Source of the DNA: Solibacillus sp. FSL W7-1464
Lineage (GTDB): Bacteria > Bacillota > Bacilli > Bacillales_A > Planococcaceae
Assembly (NCBI RefSeq): GCF_038004425.1
Contig: NZ_JBBORC010000001.1
Span: 845,001 to 909,000 of the forward strand
Length of the DNA stretch: 64,000 nucleotides
Direction of reading: 5' to 3'
The notes beneath the pieces are model-generated. The model worked only from the letters and a program-made list of their open reading frames with translations, had not been told where the DNA came from and did not search any database. Of this stretch, positions 1 to 7,903 are shown piece by piece. The stretch's first letter is position 1. Each line of letters opens with the position of its first letter. Position numbers and translations under genes: made by a program.

Positions 1-452
1 AGCGAAAATAGCATAGAAGTGATTACGACAGCCCAGAAAGGTGATGTGAATTGTTTCAACTGCTGCTGAACATAGCCTCGCCAAAATATTTCTTCTCCTA
101 CGGCAACGATAAAAATGAGCATTAAGTAATGGAAAATATTTTGTGGACCATATATATCCAAAAATTTCGTTATATCCTTTGATGCGCTTTTATCGAGATA
201 AGGCATTAACATATAACCGAGTTTTACAATCCCGTACGTAATCGTCCCGTACCCGATACCGTAGATTAAATATTGCCACGTCGGGATACGGTCTTCAAAT
301 TTACCTGCCACTAAGCTGATTGCAATTCCAACCAGTAATGTAAAGGCATATAAATACCAGAAAATCGATTTTTCATAAAATGTAAAAAACATCATGCTGA
401 AAATAAAAACTAATGCCAGAAGGAGTGTAATGATTTGTTTTCTGTTTTTCAA
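1..452 (-). CDS. CPBP-family intramembrane metalloprotease (partial, C-terminus outside window)
   Basis: I translated the minus strand from a TTG start preceded by AGGGGAGG. The protein opens MKNRKQIITL, has several hydrophobic segments, and carries the motif GEEIFWRGY. That fits the EExxxR signature of CPBP (CAAX-processing/bacteriocin-processing, Abi) glutamic-type membrane proteases. The remaining catalytic motifs (FxxxH and HxxxN) would lie past the window edge, so activity cannot be judged. Family members process prenylated or small secreted peptides, or act in immunity to bacteriocins; the substrate here is unknown. It follows ykvS on the same strand, separated from it by a strong terminator hairpin. 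Confidence 0.75.
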   Translation of the reverse strand, partial: MKNRKQIITLLLALVFIFSMMFFTFYEKSIFWYLYAFTLLVGIAISLVAGKFEDRIPTWQYLIYGIGYGTITYGIVKLGYMLMPYLDKSASKDITKFLDIYGPQNIFHYLMLIFIVAVGEEIFWRGYVQQQLKQFTSPFWAVVITSMLFS

Positions 453-483
453 TAGCTTAACCTCCCCTTACGTATCGTAACAA

Positions 484-528
484 AAATTACCCTTTTTATC
501 ATCATATCAATGTTAAAAAGGGTAATTT
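484..528 (-). terminator. Terminator of ykvS
   Basis: A perfect 15-bp inverted repeat (AAATTACCCTTTTTA at 484-498 and its complement at 514-528) lies just after the ykvS stop on the minus strand, followed by a T run. It separates ykvS from the protease gene. Confidence 0.85.
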
Positions 529-536
529 GCATTAAA

Positions 537-722
537 TTATTCGTTATTAGCTAATATTTTATACCGTTTATGATTTACAACTGTCTTTTCTTCCATTTCT
601 AAATCATGAAAATTATCCATAATCGTTATATCTACGATAACGGAATTCTCATTTACTTTTTCGACGACACCTTTTAAGCCGTCTTTAAACTCGATTATAT
701 TTCCAACTTCCGCAATTTTCAT
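537..722 (-). CDS. ykvS: YkvS-like small protein (DUF2187)
   Basis: A 61-residue protein beginning MKIAEVGNIIEFKDGLKGVV, with the late motif VVNHKRYKIL. It matches the pattern I know for B. subtilis YkvS/DUF2187 proteins, a short KOW-like beta-barrel fold. The function in the family is not established; the fold suggests RNA or protein contacts. The length is normal. A promoter-like pair lies upstream, and a strong terminator follows, so it looks monocistronic. Confidence 0.8.
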   Translation of the reverse strand: MKIAEVGNIIEFKDGLKGVVEKVNENSVIVDITIMDNFHDLEMEEKTVVNHKRYKILANNE

Positions 723-768
723 ACACAGTCAGTCCCTTCATCGACTACTAATTAACAGTTTGCTTGAA

Positions 769-797
769 ATTATACTACAAAATTCAATTAGTTTGAA
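769..797 (-). promoter_or_regulatory. Putative sigma-A promoter of ykvS
   Basis: On the minus strand, TTCAAA (complement of 792-797) and TATAAT (complement of 769-774) are 17 bp apart, about 50 bp before the ykvS start. Confidence 0.5.
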
Positions 798-852
798 TAA
801 TTTTATTAATTTACTAGGGTTTATTTGGAATATATTTAATTTTTCATTTCGG

Positions 853-881
853 TTGAGAGTTTGATATATTGGATTTATACA
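853..881 (+). promoter_or_regulatory. Putative sigma-A promoter for the 62-residue gene
   Basis: TTGAGA at 853-858 and TATACA at 876-881 are separated by 17 bp and lie just ahead of the small gene starting at 907. Confidence 0.5.
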
Positions 882-906
882 TAAAAAAATGGAAAGAGGG
901 ATCCAT

Positions 907-1095
907 ATGACAGACTATAAAACAATTCTCGATCAATTGCGCAATGGTGAATTACAATCTGTGATTATAAAAAAAGAGGAATTTCTTCAGTTTCGTGAAC
1001 ACCTTATTAAGGATGAACAATTTAAAAACTTCCGTGGCGAGGCAAAACAGGGCGGGGATGTAGTGTATACATTTTCGGAAAATTCAAGAGCGTAA
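907..1095 (+). CDS. Small conserved-looking protein of unknown function
   Basis: A 62-residue soluble protein starting MTDYKTILDQ. I chose this ATG rather than one six codons upstream because GAAAGAGG sits about 6 bp before it. The protein has a charged N-terminal helix region (KKEEFLQFREHL) and a Gly-rich centre (FRGEAKQGGDVVYTF). I have a vague memory of similar short Bacillaceae proteins with FRG...QGG motifs, some labelled as abortive-infection proteins, but I cannot assign a role. It stands alone between its own promoter-like site and the next gene's promoter. Confidence 0.7.
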   Translation: MTDYKTILDQLRNGELQSVIIKKEEFLQFREHLIKDEQFKNFRGEAKQGGDVVYTFSENSRA

Positions 1096-1124
1096 TTATT
1101 GTCGAATTTTGAATAATGATTATT

Positions 1125-1153
1125 TTGTAAGAAGATTACAAAATGGGTATAAT
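1125..1153 (+). promoter_or_regulatory. Putative sigma-A promoter of the Spo0E-like gene
   Basis: TTGTAA at 1125-1130 and TATAAT at 1148-1153 with a 17-bp spacer. The -35 box is also one arm of a TTGTAA...TTACAA dyad (1125-1141), which could be an operator. Confidence 0.6.
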
Positions 1154-1186
1154 AATGGTAATTGACTTAAAAAAGGAGGAGACAAT

Positions 1187-1372
1187 TTGGGTAGACCTAT
1201 CCCGAATGAGGCACTACTATTGGAAATTGAAGAAAAGCGCAAACAAATGATTCAATCAGGTTTAGAAAACGGTTTACGAAGTGATAAAACGCTCCAGCTA
1301 AGCGTCCAAGTAGACAATTTAATGAATGCTTTTAATCAGTCCAGAAGTGCACATCTGTTTTATAAACATTAA
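1187..1372 (+). CDS. Spo0E-like aspartyl-phosphate phosphatase
   Basis: A 61-residue protein starting at TTG behind AAAAGGAGGAG. The centre reads as a helix-loop-helix: EIEEKRKQMIQSGLENG, then SVQVDNLMNAF. The S-x-x-x-D core corresponds to the SQELD signature of the Spo0E family, which dephosphorylates Spo0A~P in the cytoplasm and delays sporulation. Length is within the family range (about 50-85). Other Spo0E-like members act on other response regulators, so the target is inferred. The gene has its own promoter and is followed by a hairpin terminator. Confidence 0.8.
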   Translation: MGRPIPNEALLLEIEEKRKQMIQSGLENGLRSDKTLQLSVQVDNLMNAFNQSRSAHLFYKH

Positions 1373-1462
1373 ATTAAAAATAATTATAAATTTTATGTTT
1401 AAAACAGTGATGAGAAGGGAAGAGTAATCTTGAACACAGCAACATTCTCATTTCCCCCTTTA

Positions 1463-1499
1463 GAGTAGAAGCGGACCAACGCTACTGCTCTCTTTTTTT
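1463..1499 (+). terminator. Terminator-like hairpin downstream of the Spo0E-like gene
   Basis: GAGTAGAAGCG (1463-1473) pairs with CGCTACTGCTC (1480-1490) with one A-A mismatch and one G-T pair, followed by a T run. The 331-bp gap from 1373 to 1704 also holds a second small dyad, ATGAGAA at 1410-1416 with TTCTCAT at 1445-1451, and otherwise no convincing gene. Confidence 0.65.
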
Positions 1500-1704
1500 A
1501 TATATGCACGAAATTTTAATTTATTCCTTCATTTTCTTTAAATCCTACTAACAAAATTCAGATGCTTAAGAGGGTTGACCTTATATGGAAAACAACCTGC
1601 TTCATCAAGAAGGATAAATTTTATATTGAATTATTAAAATACACTGACATTGAAGTTCTCCCTGATTTTGTTAAAATAAAAGAAAATACTAAAGGGGCAT
1701 ACAT

Positions 1705-2571
1705 ATGGAATCAAAAAAAATAGGGTTTATCGGTACTGGCGTAATGGGGGCAAGCATTGTCATGCATTTGCTGAACGCGGGACATGAAGTAACAATTTAT
1801 ACAAGAACAAAAAGCAAAGCTGCAGAACTTCTTGCTGCAGGCGCAAAATGGGCGGAAACACCAGCAGAAGCAAGTAAAGCGCAGGAGATTATCTTTACGA
1901 TGGTTGGTTATCCAAAAGATGTAGAAGAAGTATACATTGGGGAGAACGGTATTTACTCTGCAGCGAAAAAAGGTGCGATTGTCATCGATATGACGACTTC
2001 CGAACCGACGCTTGCAAAAAAACTTTATCACGAAGCAACAGAACGTGGATTGCATAGCCTTGACGCACCGGTATCAGGAGGAGACATCGGTGCAAAAAAT
2101 GGTACATTATCTCTTATGGTTGGTGGCGACAAAGATGTATTTGAAAAACTGCAGCCGATTTTCGAACTGTTTGGACAAAATATTGTTTACCAAGGTGTTG
2201 CGGGCAGCGGGCAACATACGAAAATGTGCAATCAGATTGCAATCGCATCCGGCATGATTGGTGTGTGCGAATCTATGGCTTATGGGTTAAAAGCAGGGCT
2301 GACAATGGATGAAGTACTTCGTTCGATTACAGCAGGGGCAGCAGGTTCCTGGTCGCTATCCAATCTAGCTCCGCGTATGTTGAAGGGGAACCTGGAGCCG
2401 GGCTTTTACATTAAACATATTATTAAAGATATGAAGATTGCGCTTGATGAAGCGGAGCGCATGAATCTCCAATTACCAGGCTTAACTTTAGCGAAATCTA
2501 TGTACGAACAGTTACTTGAAGAAGGCTATGGAGACAATGGTACACAAGCATTAATCAAGTATTACGGGTGA
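1705..2571 (+). CDS. ykwC: Beta-hydroxyacid dehydrogenase, 3-hydroxyisobutyrate dehydrogenase family (YkwC-like)
   Basis: A 288-residue NAD(P)-dependent oxidoreductase. The N-terminal Rossmann motif is GFIGTGVMG. The substrate-binding motif DAPVSGG sits near residue 120, and the catalytic lysine is in GSGQHTKMCNQ near residue 172. The C-terminal all-helical domain ends in the expected DNGTQALI region. The family oxidises 3-hydroxyisobutyrate, tartronate semialdehyde, 6-phosphogluconate or related hydroxyacids; the exact substrate cannot be told from sequence. RBS AAAGGGG precedes the ATG. The next gene is cheV, with about 90 bp between, so co-transcription is possible but not required. Confidence 0.85.
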   Translation: MESKKIGFIGTGVMGASIVMHLLNAGHEVTIYTRTKSKAAELLAAGAKWAETPAEASKAQEIIFTMVGYPKDVEEVYIGENGIYSAAKKGAIVIDMTTSEPTLAKKLYHEATERGLHSLDAPVSGGDIGAKNGTLSLMVGGDKDVFEKLQPIFELFGQNIVYQGVAGSGQHTKMCNQIAIASGMIGVCESMAYGLKAGLTMDEVLRSITAGAAGSWSLSNLAPRMLKGNLEPGFYIKHIIKDMKIALDEAERMNLQLPGLTLAKSMYEQLLEEGYGDNGTQALIKYYG

Positions 2572-2664
2572 GTACAAAGGGCATAATAATAGATAGTAGT
2601 TAAATAGTTCTTATGATACAATAGGGGTATTGTAAGCGTGGCAGTTTGGAAGGAGAGACTTGTA

Positions 2665-3570
2665 GTGGAGCATAAGAAAGGGATTTTACTAGAAAGTGGA
2701 ACAAATGAGCTTGAAATTGTTGAATTTGAAGTGGCTAATAATAAGTTTGGTATAAATGTAATTAAGGTAAAAGAAATTATACAGCCAATACCCGTGACAT
2801 TTATTCCACATGTACATCCGCATGTTGAAGGCATAATTCAACTACGCGGAGAAGTATTGCCGGTTGTAGATATGTTAAAAGTATTAGGGATACCTACAGA
2901 AAACCGAAATCCACAGCAAAAATATATTGTGGCTGAATTTAATAAGCAACGTGTGGTATTCCATGTGGATAATGTTACACAAATTCACCGTATTTCCTGG
3001 GATCAGATTGAAAAACCTTCAGATATGTATCAAGGTGGAACATCTCAGGTAATTGGCGTAATCAAGGCTCGCGATGAAATGATCCTACTACTGGACTTTG
3101 AACGAATCATGGTTGACATTAACCCTGAATCCAGCATAAGCGTAGATGCTGTCAAGAAACTTGGTAAGCGAGAACGTACTGAAAAGAAAGTTATTATTGC
3201 GGAAGATTCACCATTATTGCGTAAACTATTATTTGATACAATGAATGAAGCAGGCTACGTGAATACGGAGTTCTTCGAAAACGGTCGTGATGCATACGAG
3301 TATTTGGAAGCGTTGGCGAAGGCGGATAAACAAATTGAAAATCATGTTCAGCTAGTGATTACAGATATTGAAATGCCCCAAATGGATGGACATCACTTAA
3401 CTAAAAAAATTAAATCACATGCAGATCTTAAAAAGCTTCCGGTCATTATCTTCTCAAGTCTGATTACCGATGATTTACGTCATAAAGGTGAACAGGTAGG
3501 AGCGGAAGAGCAAATATCAAAACCAGAAATTGCAGAATTAATTTTACGTATGGATAAGTTGATTCTCTAA
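2665..3570 (+). CDS. cheV: Chemotaxis coupling protein CheV
   Basis: A 301-residue two-domain protein. The N-terminal CheW domain includes ELEIVEF, GINVIKVKEI and the LRGEVLPVVD motif. The C-terminal receiver domain has the acidic pair in IIAEDSP and phospho-acceptor Asp in ITDIEMPQMDG (about residue 234). It ends ITDDLRHKGEQVGAEEQISKPE, very like B. subtilis CheV. CheV couples chemoreceptors to CheA, and receiver phosphorylation tunes adaptation. I chose the GTG start at 2665 because AGGAGAG lies 8 bp upstream; a longer in-frame GTG exists at 2638. Terminator follows. Confidence 0.93.
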   Translation: MEHKKGILLESGTNELEIVEFEVANNKFGINVIKVKEIIQPIPVTFIPHVHPHVEGIIQLRGEVLPVVDMLKVLGIPTENRNPQQKYIVAEFNKQRVVFHVDNVTQIHRISWDQIEKPSDMYQGGTSQVIGVIKARDEMILLLDFERIMVDINPESSISVDAVKKLGKRERTEKKVIIAEDSPLLRKLLFDTMNEAGYVNTEFFENGRDAYEYLEALAKADKQIENHVQLVITDIEMPQMDGHHLTKKIKSHADLKKLPVIIFSSLITDDLRHKGEQVGAEEQISKPEIAELILRMDKLIL

Positions 3571-3621
3571 AAAATTTATTTAATAATTGATGCATTGTTT
3601 TAAAGTGTATAGAATAATGAG

Positions 3622-3659
3622 AAAGCCGGATACTTGAAAAAGTTATTCCGGCTTTTTTT
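3622..3659 (+). terminator. Terminator of cheV
   Basis: AAAGCCGGA (3622-3630) pairs with TTCCGGCTTT (3646-3655), followed by seven T. Confidence 0.85.
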
Positions 3660-3779
3660 GTAAACTGAAATGGAAATCATTTATAAATGTTGTACGATAG
3701 CAGCAATTTTTCTTAGAAGGAAGCGCTAAAAAAGAGTGTATAAGAATAGAAACGTATTCAGAAGGAAGTGAAACGTAGT

Positions 3780-5321
3780 ATGAAAAAAATTAAAACAGCC
3801 ATTATTGATATTGGTTCTAACACGATTCGCCTTGTACTATACTCCTATGATAAAAATGAGGGGCTGAAGGAATTCGGAAATATTAAAACCGTTGCCCGAC
3901 TGCGCACATATTTACTGCCGAACGGAGAAATGTCCGAAGAAGGCATTCAGCTATTGGCTGAGACGTTAAAATCATTCCGCTTAATATTGGCGGATTATCA
4001 TGTGACAGACGTTAAAGCTGCTGCAACTGCTGCGGTACGTCAAGCGATCAATAATGATAAAATCATCGCCCGTATGAAGGAAGAAACAGGTATTCTAATT
4101 GATATTCTGACGGAAGAAGAAGAAGCATATTACGGGTTCGTCGCAGTAGCCCATTCAATGGATACCCCGTCGGCAGTAACGATTGATATTGGTGGTGGTT
4201 CCACTGAAATAACATTATTCATCAATAAAAGGCTCCAAAAAACGATCAGCTTTCCATTCGGTACGGTTTCCTTAAAACAAAAATTCGTAAGCGGCACGAT
4301 AATCAATAAAACCGAACGTGAAAAGCTGCGTGCCTTTGTAAAGGAGCAATTTTCATCATTAAAGTGGATTATAGATATTGGATTACCGATTATTGCAATT
4401 GGGGGAAGTGCACGTAACATCGCTCAGGTTCATCAGCAGAAAGTAGGCTATCCGCTATCAGGTGTTCATCAATACGAAATGAACGGAGGCGACTTACAAC
4501 AACTGCGCGACTATTTGACAGAATTTTCTTACGATAGTTTGAAGCAGCTTGATGGGCTTTCTTCAGATCGGGCAGATATTATCGTTCCGGCATTGGAAGT
4601 TTTTATGGCACTCATGTCTACAGTTAATTCGAATTGTTTCCAGGTGAGTAAAAAAGGTTTGCGGGAAGGGCTCATCATTAGCCGTGTTTTGCAAGGGAAT
4701 CCCGAAGCCTATGACAAATATAATGTTTTTGAAGAAAGTGGCCGGCAGCTTGCATTAGCCTATGGGCGAAAGGAAGAGGAAGTCCAAACATTGGAATCTC
4801 TGACAGAGCAATTATACAGGGGCTGCATTAATTTGAAGCTATTTGAATATAGTGAAGCAGATTTACAGCTATTAAAGAAAGCGGCAAAGGTTTATGGAAT
4901 CGGAGAATATATTGAGCTGGATTCCTCCAGTCAGCATACGTTTTATTTGATCTCCAATCAGTCGATACCAGGTTTGTCGCATATAAATCGGGTTAAACTG
5001 GCATTGCTGGCATCGTATAAAAACCGAGATTACTTTTTCCGTTTTACACGACCATTCGATTCTTGGATTTCGAAAGAAGAATTAAAAAAGCTGCGTGAAT
5101 TTGGCGCAATTTTAAAATTTGTTTACGCTTTAAATATGACGAAACGCAATGTCGTAAAAAATATTGCGATTGAAAAAGTAAACAACCAATTTCACATAGA
5201 AGTACTGACTTCTGAGCGTGCAATAGCAGAAATGGCTCAGGCGGAAAAACAGAAAAAGCATATCGAACGTGTTTTCAAAGGCGAGGTAAAACTTAAGTTC
5301 AGGGAAGAAAGGCAGGGTTGA
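3780..5321 (+). CDS. ppx: Exopolyphosphatase (Ppx/GppA family)
   Basis: About 513 residues. The ASKHA-fold phosphate-binding motifs are clear: DIGSNTIRLVLYSY near the N-terminus and DIGGGSTEITLF around residue 140. The protein removes terminal phosphates from polyphosphate, or possibly pppGpp, in the cytoplasm. The length (over 500) includes the C-terminal HD-like helical region typical of long Ppx forms. The ATG at 3780 is preferred over the GTG at 3768 because GAAGGAAG sits right before the latter. The ppk start follows the stop by one base, so the two form an operon with opposing activities, as known in Bacillus cereus-type genomes. Confidence 0.88.
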   Translation: MKKIKTAIIDIGSNTIRLVLYSYDKNEGLKEFGNIKTVARLRTYLLPNGEMSEEGIQLLAETLKSFRLILADYHVTDVKAAATAAVRQAINNDKIIARMKEETGILIDILTEEEEAYYGFVAVAHSMDTPSAVTIDIGGGSTEITLFINKRLQKTISFPFGTVSLKQKFVSGTIINKTEREKLRAFVKEQFSSLKWIIDIGLPIIAIGGSARNIAQVHQQKVGYPLSGVHQYEMNGGDLQQLRDYLTEFSYDSLKQLDGLSSDRADIIVPALEVFMALMSTVNSNCFQVSKKGLREGLIISRVLQGNPEAYDKYNVFEESGRQLALAYGRKEEEVQTLESLTEQLYRGCINLKLFEYSEADLQLLKKAAKVYGIGEYIELDSSSQHTFYLISNQSIPGLSHINRVKLALLASYKNRDYFFRFTRPFDSWISKEELKKLREFGAILKFVYALNMTKRNVVKNIAIEKVNNQFHIEVLTSERAIAEMAQAEKQKKHIERVFKGEVKLKFREERQG

Positions 5322-5322
5322 T

Positions 5323-7497
5323 ATGACAATGAATATGGAAAAGGATCCGCTTTTTGATCCGGAACGTGAAGAATTCGAAAATAGTCCAGGTTACAGAAAT
5401 GAGCTGCTTGTGGAAATCGCAAAGCCCCAGTACTACAACAACCGTGAGCTGAGCTGGCTCGCGTTTAATGAACGAGTATTGGAAGAAGCCGAAGATACAA
5501 ATAATCCGTTGTTGGAGCGGATGAAATTTTTGGCGATATTCAGTTCCAATTTGGATGAATTTTTCATGGTTCGGGTTGCGGGTTTGCAAGACCAAATTCG
5601 TGCCGGCTATCATAAGCCCGAAAATAAATCAGGTTTAACACCGAAAGAGCAGCTTGCAAAAATTGCTGAACGTACTCAAGCATTGGTAAGACGCCAAACA
5701 GAAGTATATCGCCATTTAGTGCATGAGCTTTTACCGAAGGAAGACGTGCATATCGTTGACTTGAAGATGCTGAATGAACAAGAAAAAAGTTACATGAATG
5801 AGTTTTTTGAAGAAACGATATTTCCTGTCCTTACACCTATTGCGGTCGATGCTTATCGCCCGTTTCCCACATTGCTAGGGCGTACGCTCAACTTGCTTGT
5901 CATGCTGGAAAACAGCAATGAGGACATGGAAAACAATATGGATAAAGTAGCAATTGTCCAAGTGCCGTCCGTACTGAACCGTTTCATAAAAATACCGTCA
6001 AAAGGCAAAAAGACGGTGTTCGTATTGTTGGAAGATGTCATTTCAAGTAATATCGACCGGTTATTTTTAGGCTATAAGGTGAAATCGACACAAGCATTCA
6101 GGTTAACGAGAAATGCCGATTTGACCATTCATGAGGAAGGTGCTCAAGATCTGTTAGTGGAAATTGAAAAGGAGCTGAAAAAACGTAAATGGGGTGTCGG
6201 TTCACGTTTGGAAGTACGTGACGGTGAAATGATTGATGAGGTGCTGGATTACTTACTGGGTGAGTTTGAACTGGGCGAGTCCGATGTTTTCAAAATTGAT
6301 GGCCCACTCGATTTAACGGCAATGTTCGGCTTTGTAAAAGAGATTTCTGTAGGACGGGAACATTTGGAATATGTAAGTTTTATTCCACAGCCTCCTCATG
6401 ATTTACAATCAGACGAAAATATTTTTGAAAAAGCGTTGACCCAGGATATATTTTTTCATCATCCGTATGAATCATTTGGCCCGATTGTTGATTTTATCGC
6501 AGAAGCAGCGGAAGATCCGAGTGTATTGGCAATTAAGCAAACGCTCTACAGGGTAAGCGGGAATTCGCCGATTATTCAAGCATTGAAGCAGGCAGCGGAA
6601 AACGGGAAACAGGTGACAGTTTTAGTAGAGTTAAAAGCGCGCTTTGATGAGGAGAATAATGTACATTGGGCGAAACAGCTAGAACAAGCAGGATGCCTCG
6701 TTATCTATGGAATGAATAATTTGAAAACCCATTCAAAAATTACACTTGTTGTCCGTCGACGCAATGGAAAAATAGAACGTTTTGTGCATTTGGGAACGGG
6801 CAATTATAATGATGCTACTGCAAAGATCTATACGGATATGGGGATTATTACATCGCATAAAGAATTTGGTATTGATGCGACAAACTTCTTTAATTATTTA
6901 AGCGGTTATACTGATAAACCTGAATTCCATCATATTGTCGTCGCGCCTTTTGATATTCGAGATGAATTCCTTCATTTAATTGATAGGGAAATCGCGTTAC
7001 ATAAAAAATATGGAAACGGGTTTATTCGGGCCAAAATGAATTCTTTAACGGACAAGGATTTAATGATGAAAATGTACGAGGCATCAATCGCAGGAGTGAA
7101 AATCGAGCTGATTATTCGCGGTATTTGCTGTCTGCGTCCAGGCATCCCGGGGATTTCGGAAAATATAACCGTTTTGAGTATTGTTGGGCGTTTCCTTGAG
7201 CATTCCCGGATTTTCTGGTTCCATCATAATGGGGAAGAGAATCTATACTTATCTTCTGCAGATATGATGACACGGAATATGATTAAACGTGTGGAAATAT
7301 TATTTCCCATCTATTCACCCGAAATAAAATACCGGATCCAGCGTATTATGCTACTCCAAATTAAAGATAATCAAAAAGTACGAATCCAGGACTCCAATGG
7401 AAAATACCACTATAAAGAAGACCATCACCGTAAAACGCGGATCAACAGTCAAGAAATCTTTTTAGCCGAATCCCTCGGTCCTATTATAGAGGAATAG
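5323..7497 (+). CDS. ppk: Polyphosphate kinase PPK1
   Basis: A 724-residue protein covering all PPK1 domains. The N domain has NRELSWLAFNERVLEEA. The head domain has SSNLDEFFMVRVAGL. The phospholipase-D-like catalytic domains have ALKQAAENGKQVTVLVELKARFDE, then THSKITLVVRR with the autophosphorylated His, then HLGTGNYND. It polymerises the gamma phosphate of ATP into polyphosphate. Length fits the family (about 690-740). The start lies one base after the ppx stop, with an RBS inside the ppx 3' end. A weak hairpin follows. Confidence 0.95.
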   Translation: MTMNMEKDPLFDPEREEFENSPGYRNELLVEIAKPQYYNNRELSWLAFNERVLEEAEDTNNPLLERMKFLAIFSSNLDEFFMVRVAGLQDQIRAGYHKPENKSGLTPKEQLAKIAERTQALVRRQTEVYRHLVHELLPKEDVHIVDLKMLNEQEKSYMNEFFEETIFPVLTPIAVDAYRPFPTLLGRTLNLLVMLENSNEDMENNMDKVAIVQVPSVLNRFIKIPSKGKKTVFVLLEDVISSNIDRLFLGYKVKSTQAFRLTRNADLTIHEEGAQDLLVEIEKELKKRKWGVGSRLEVRDGEMIDEVLDYLLGEFELGESDVFKIDGPLDLTAMFGFVKEISVGREHLEYVSFIPQPPHDLQSDENIFEKALTQDIFFHHPYESFGPIVDFIAEAAEDPSVLAIKQTLYRVSGNSPIIQALKQAAENGKQVTVLVELKARFDEENNVHWAKQLEQAGCLVIYGMNNLKTHSKITLVVRRRNGKIERFVHLGTGNYNDATAKIYTDMGIITSHKEFGIDATNFFNYLSGYTDKPEFHHIVVAPFDIRDEFLHLIDREIALHKKYGNGFIRAKMNSLTDKDLMMKMYEASIAGVKIELIIRGICCLRPGIPGISENITVLSIVGRFLEHSRIFWFHHNGEENLYLSSADMMTRNMIKRVEILFPIYSPEIKYRIQRIMLLQIKDNQKVRIQDSNGKYHYKEDHHRKTRINSQEIFLAESLGPIIEE

Positions 7498-7507
7498 TAA
7501 AACAGAT

Positions 7508-7543
7508 AAAGCTATGGACGAGATGTTCATAGCTTTAAAATTT
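7508..7543 (+). terminator. Weak terminator of ppk
   Basis: AAAGCTATG (7508-7516) pairs with CATAGCTTT (7528-7536). The T tract is poor (AAAATTT), so read-through into the adjacent TTAGAAC array is possible. Confidence 0.5.
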
Positions 7544-7745
7544 GTTGGTAAGGGACGCTGCGGTTTCTATTAGAACAATTGTGATGGATAATAGAATAAT
7601 GAGACGAGATATTAGAAAATCTGTAGGGAATTTTAGAACAATGCGCATACATTTTAGAACATGTTGAAGATATATTAGAACATTGCGATTTTATTAGAAC
7701 AAATAAATTTATATTAGACAATTTGCCGATATATTAGATAATAGG
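7541..7745 (+). repeat. Nine-unit TTAGAAC array, copy 1
   Basis: Units with core TTAGAAC (variants ATAGAAT, TTAGAAA, TTAGACA, TTAGATA) start at 7570, 7591, 7612, 7633, 7654, 7675, 7694, 7714 and 7734. Start-to-start spacings are 21, 21, 21, 21, 21, 19, 20, 20. The bases between cores are A+T-rich and not repeated. TTTGTTG at 7541-7547 begins 29 bp before the first unit, followed by a G-rich stretch. Frame changes and stops exclude a coding repeat. A second element with the same geometry lies at 23714-23918. The gene-free gap 7498-7903 holds this array, the ppk hairpin and, in its last 150 bp, nothing I recognise beyond A+T-rich upstream DNA of fadH. Confidence 0.9.
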
Positions 7746-7903
7746 GTTTATCACTCATCCTGTTCTTCACAAAAATAGATGAAAAAACAGTAAAATGCAG
7801 CATAAAGCAGAATATTTTATATTTTAGTATTTATTTCCGCTCTCTTATAGTAAACTCTATTTATGAATGACTGTTCATTTTATAGGTGAAGGGGATGGAT
7901 AAA

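Noticed and set aside
1562-1723. A 53-codon ATG frame running into the ykwC start
   Set aside because: No ribosome binding site before the ATG and it overlaps ykwC out of frame; no family recognised. A decayed gene end cannot be excluded.
7527-7721. Minus-strand frame in array 1 with CSN-type heptads
   Set aside because: Same repeat artefact; starts at TTG with no ribosome binding site and is not open in array 2.
7570-7740. CRISPR array
   Set aside because: Repeat core is only about 7 bp and spacers about 13 bp, far below CRISPR sizes, and no cas genes are present.
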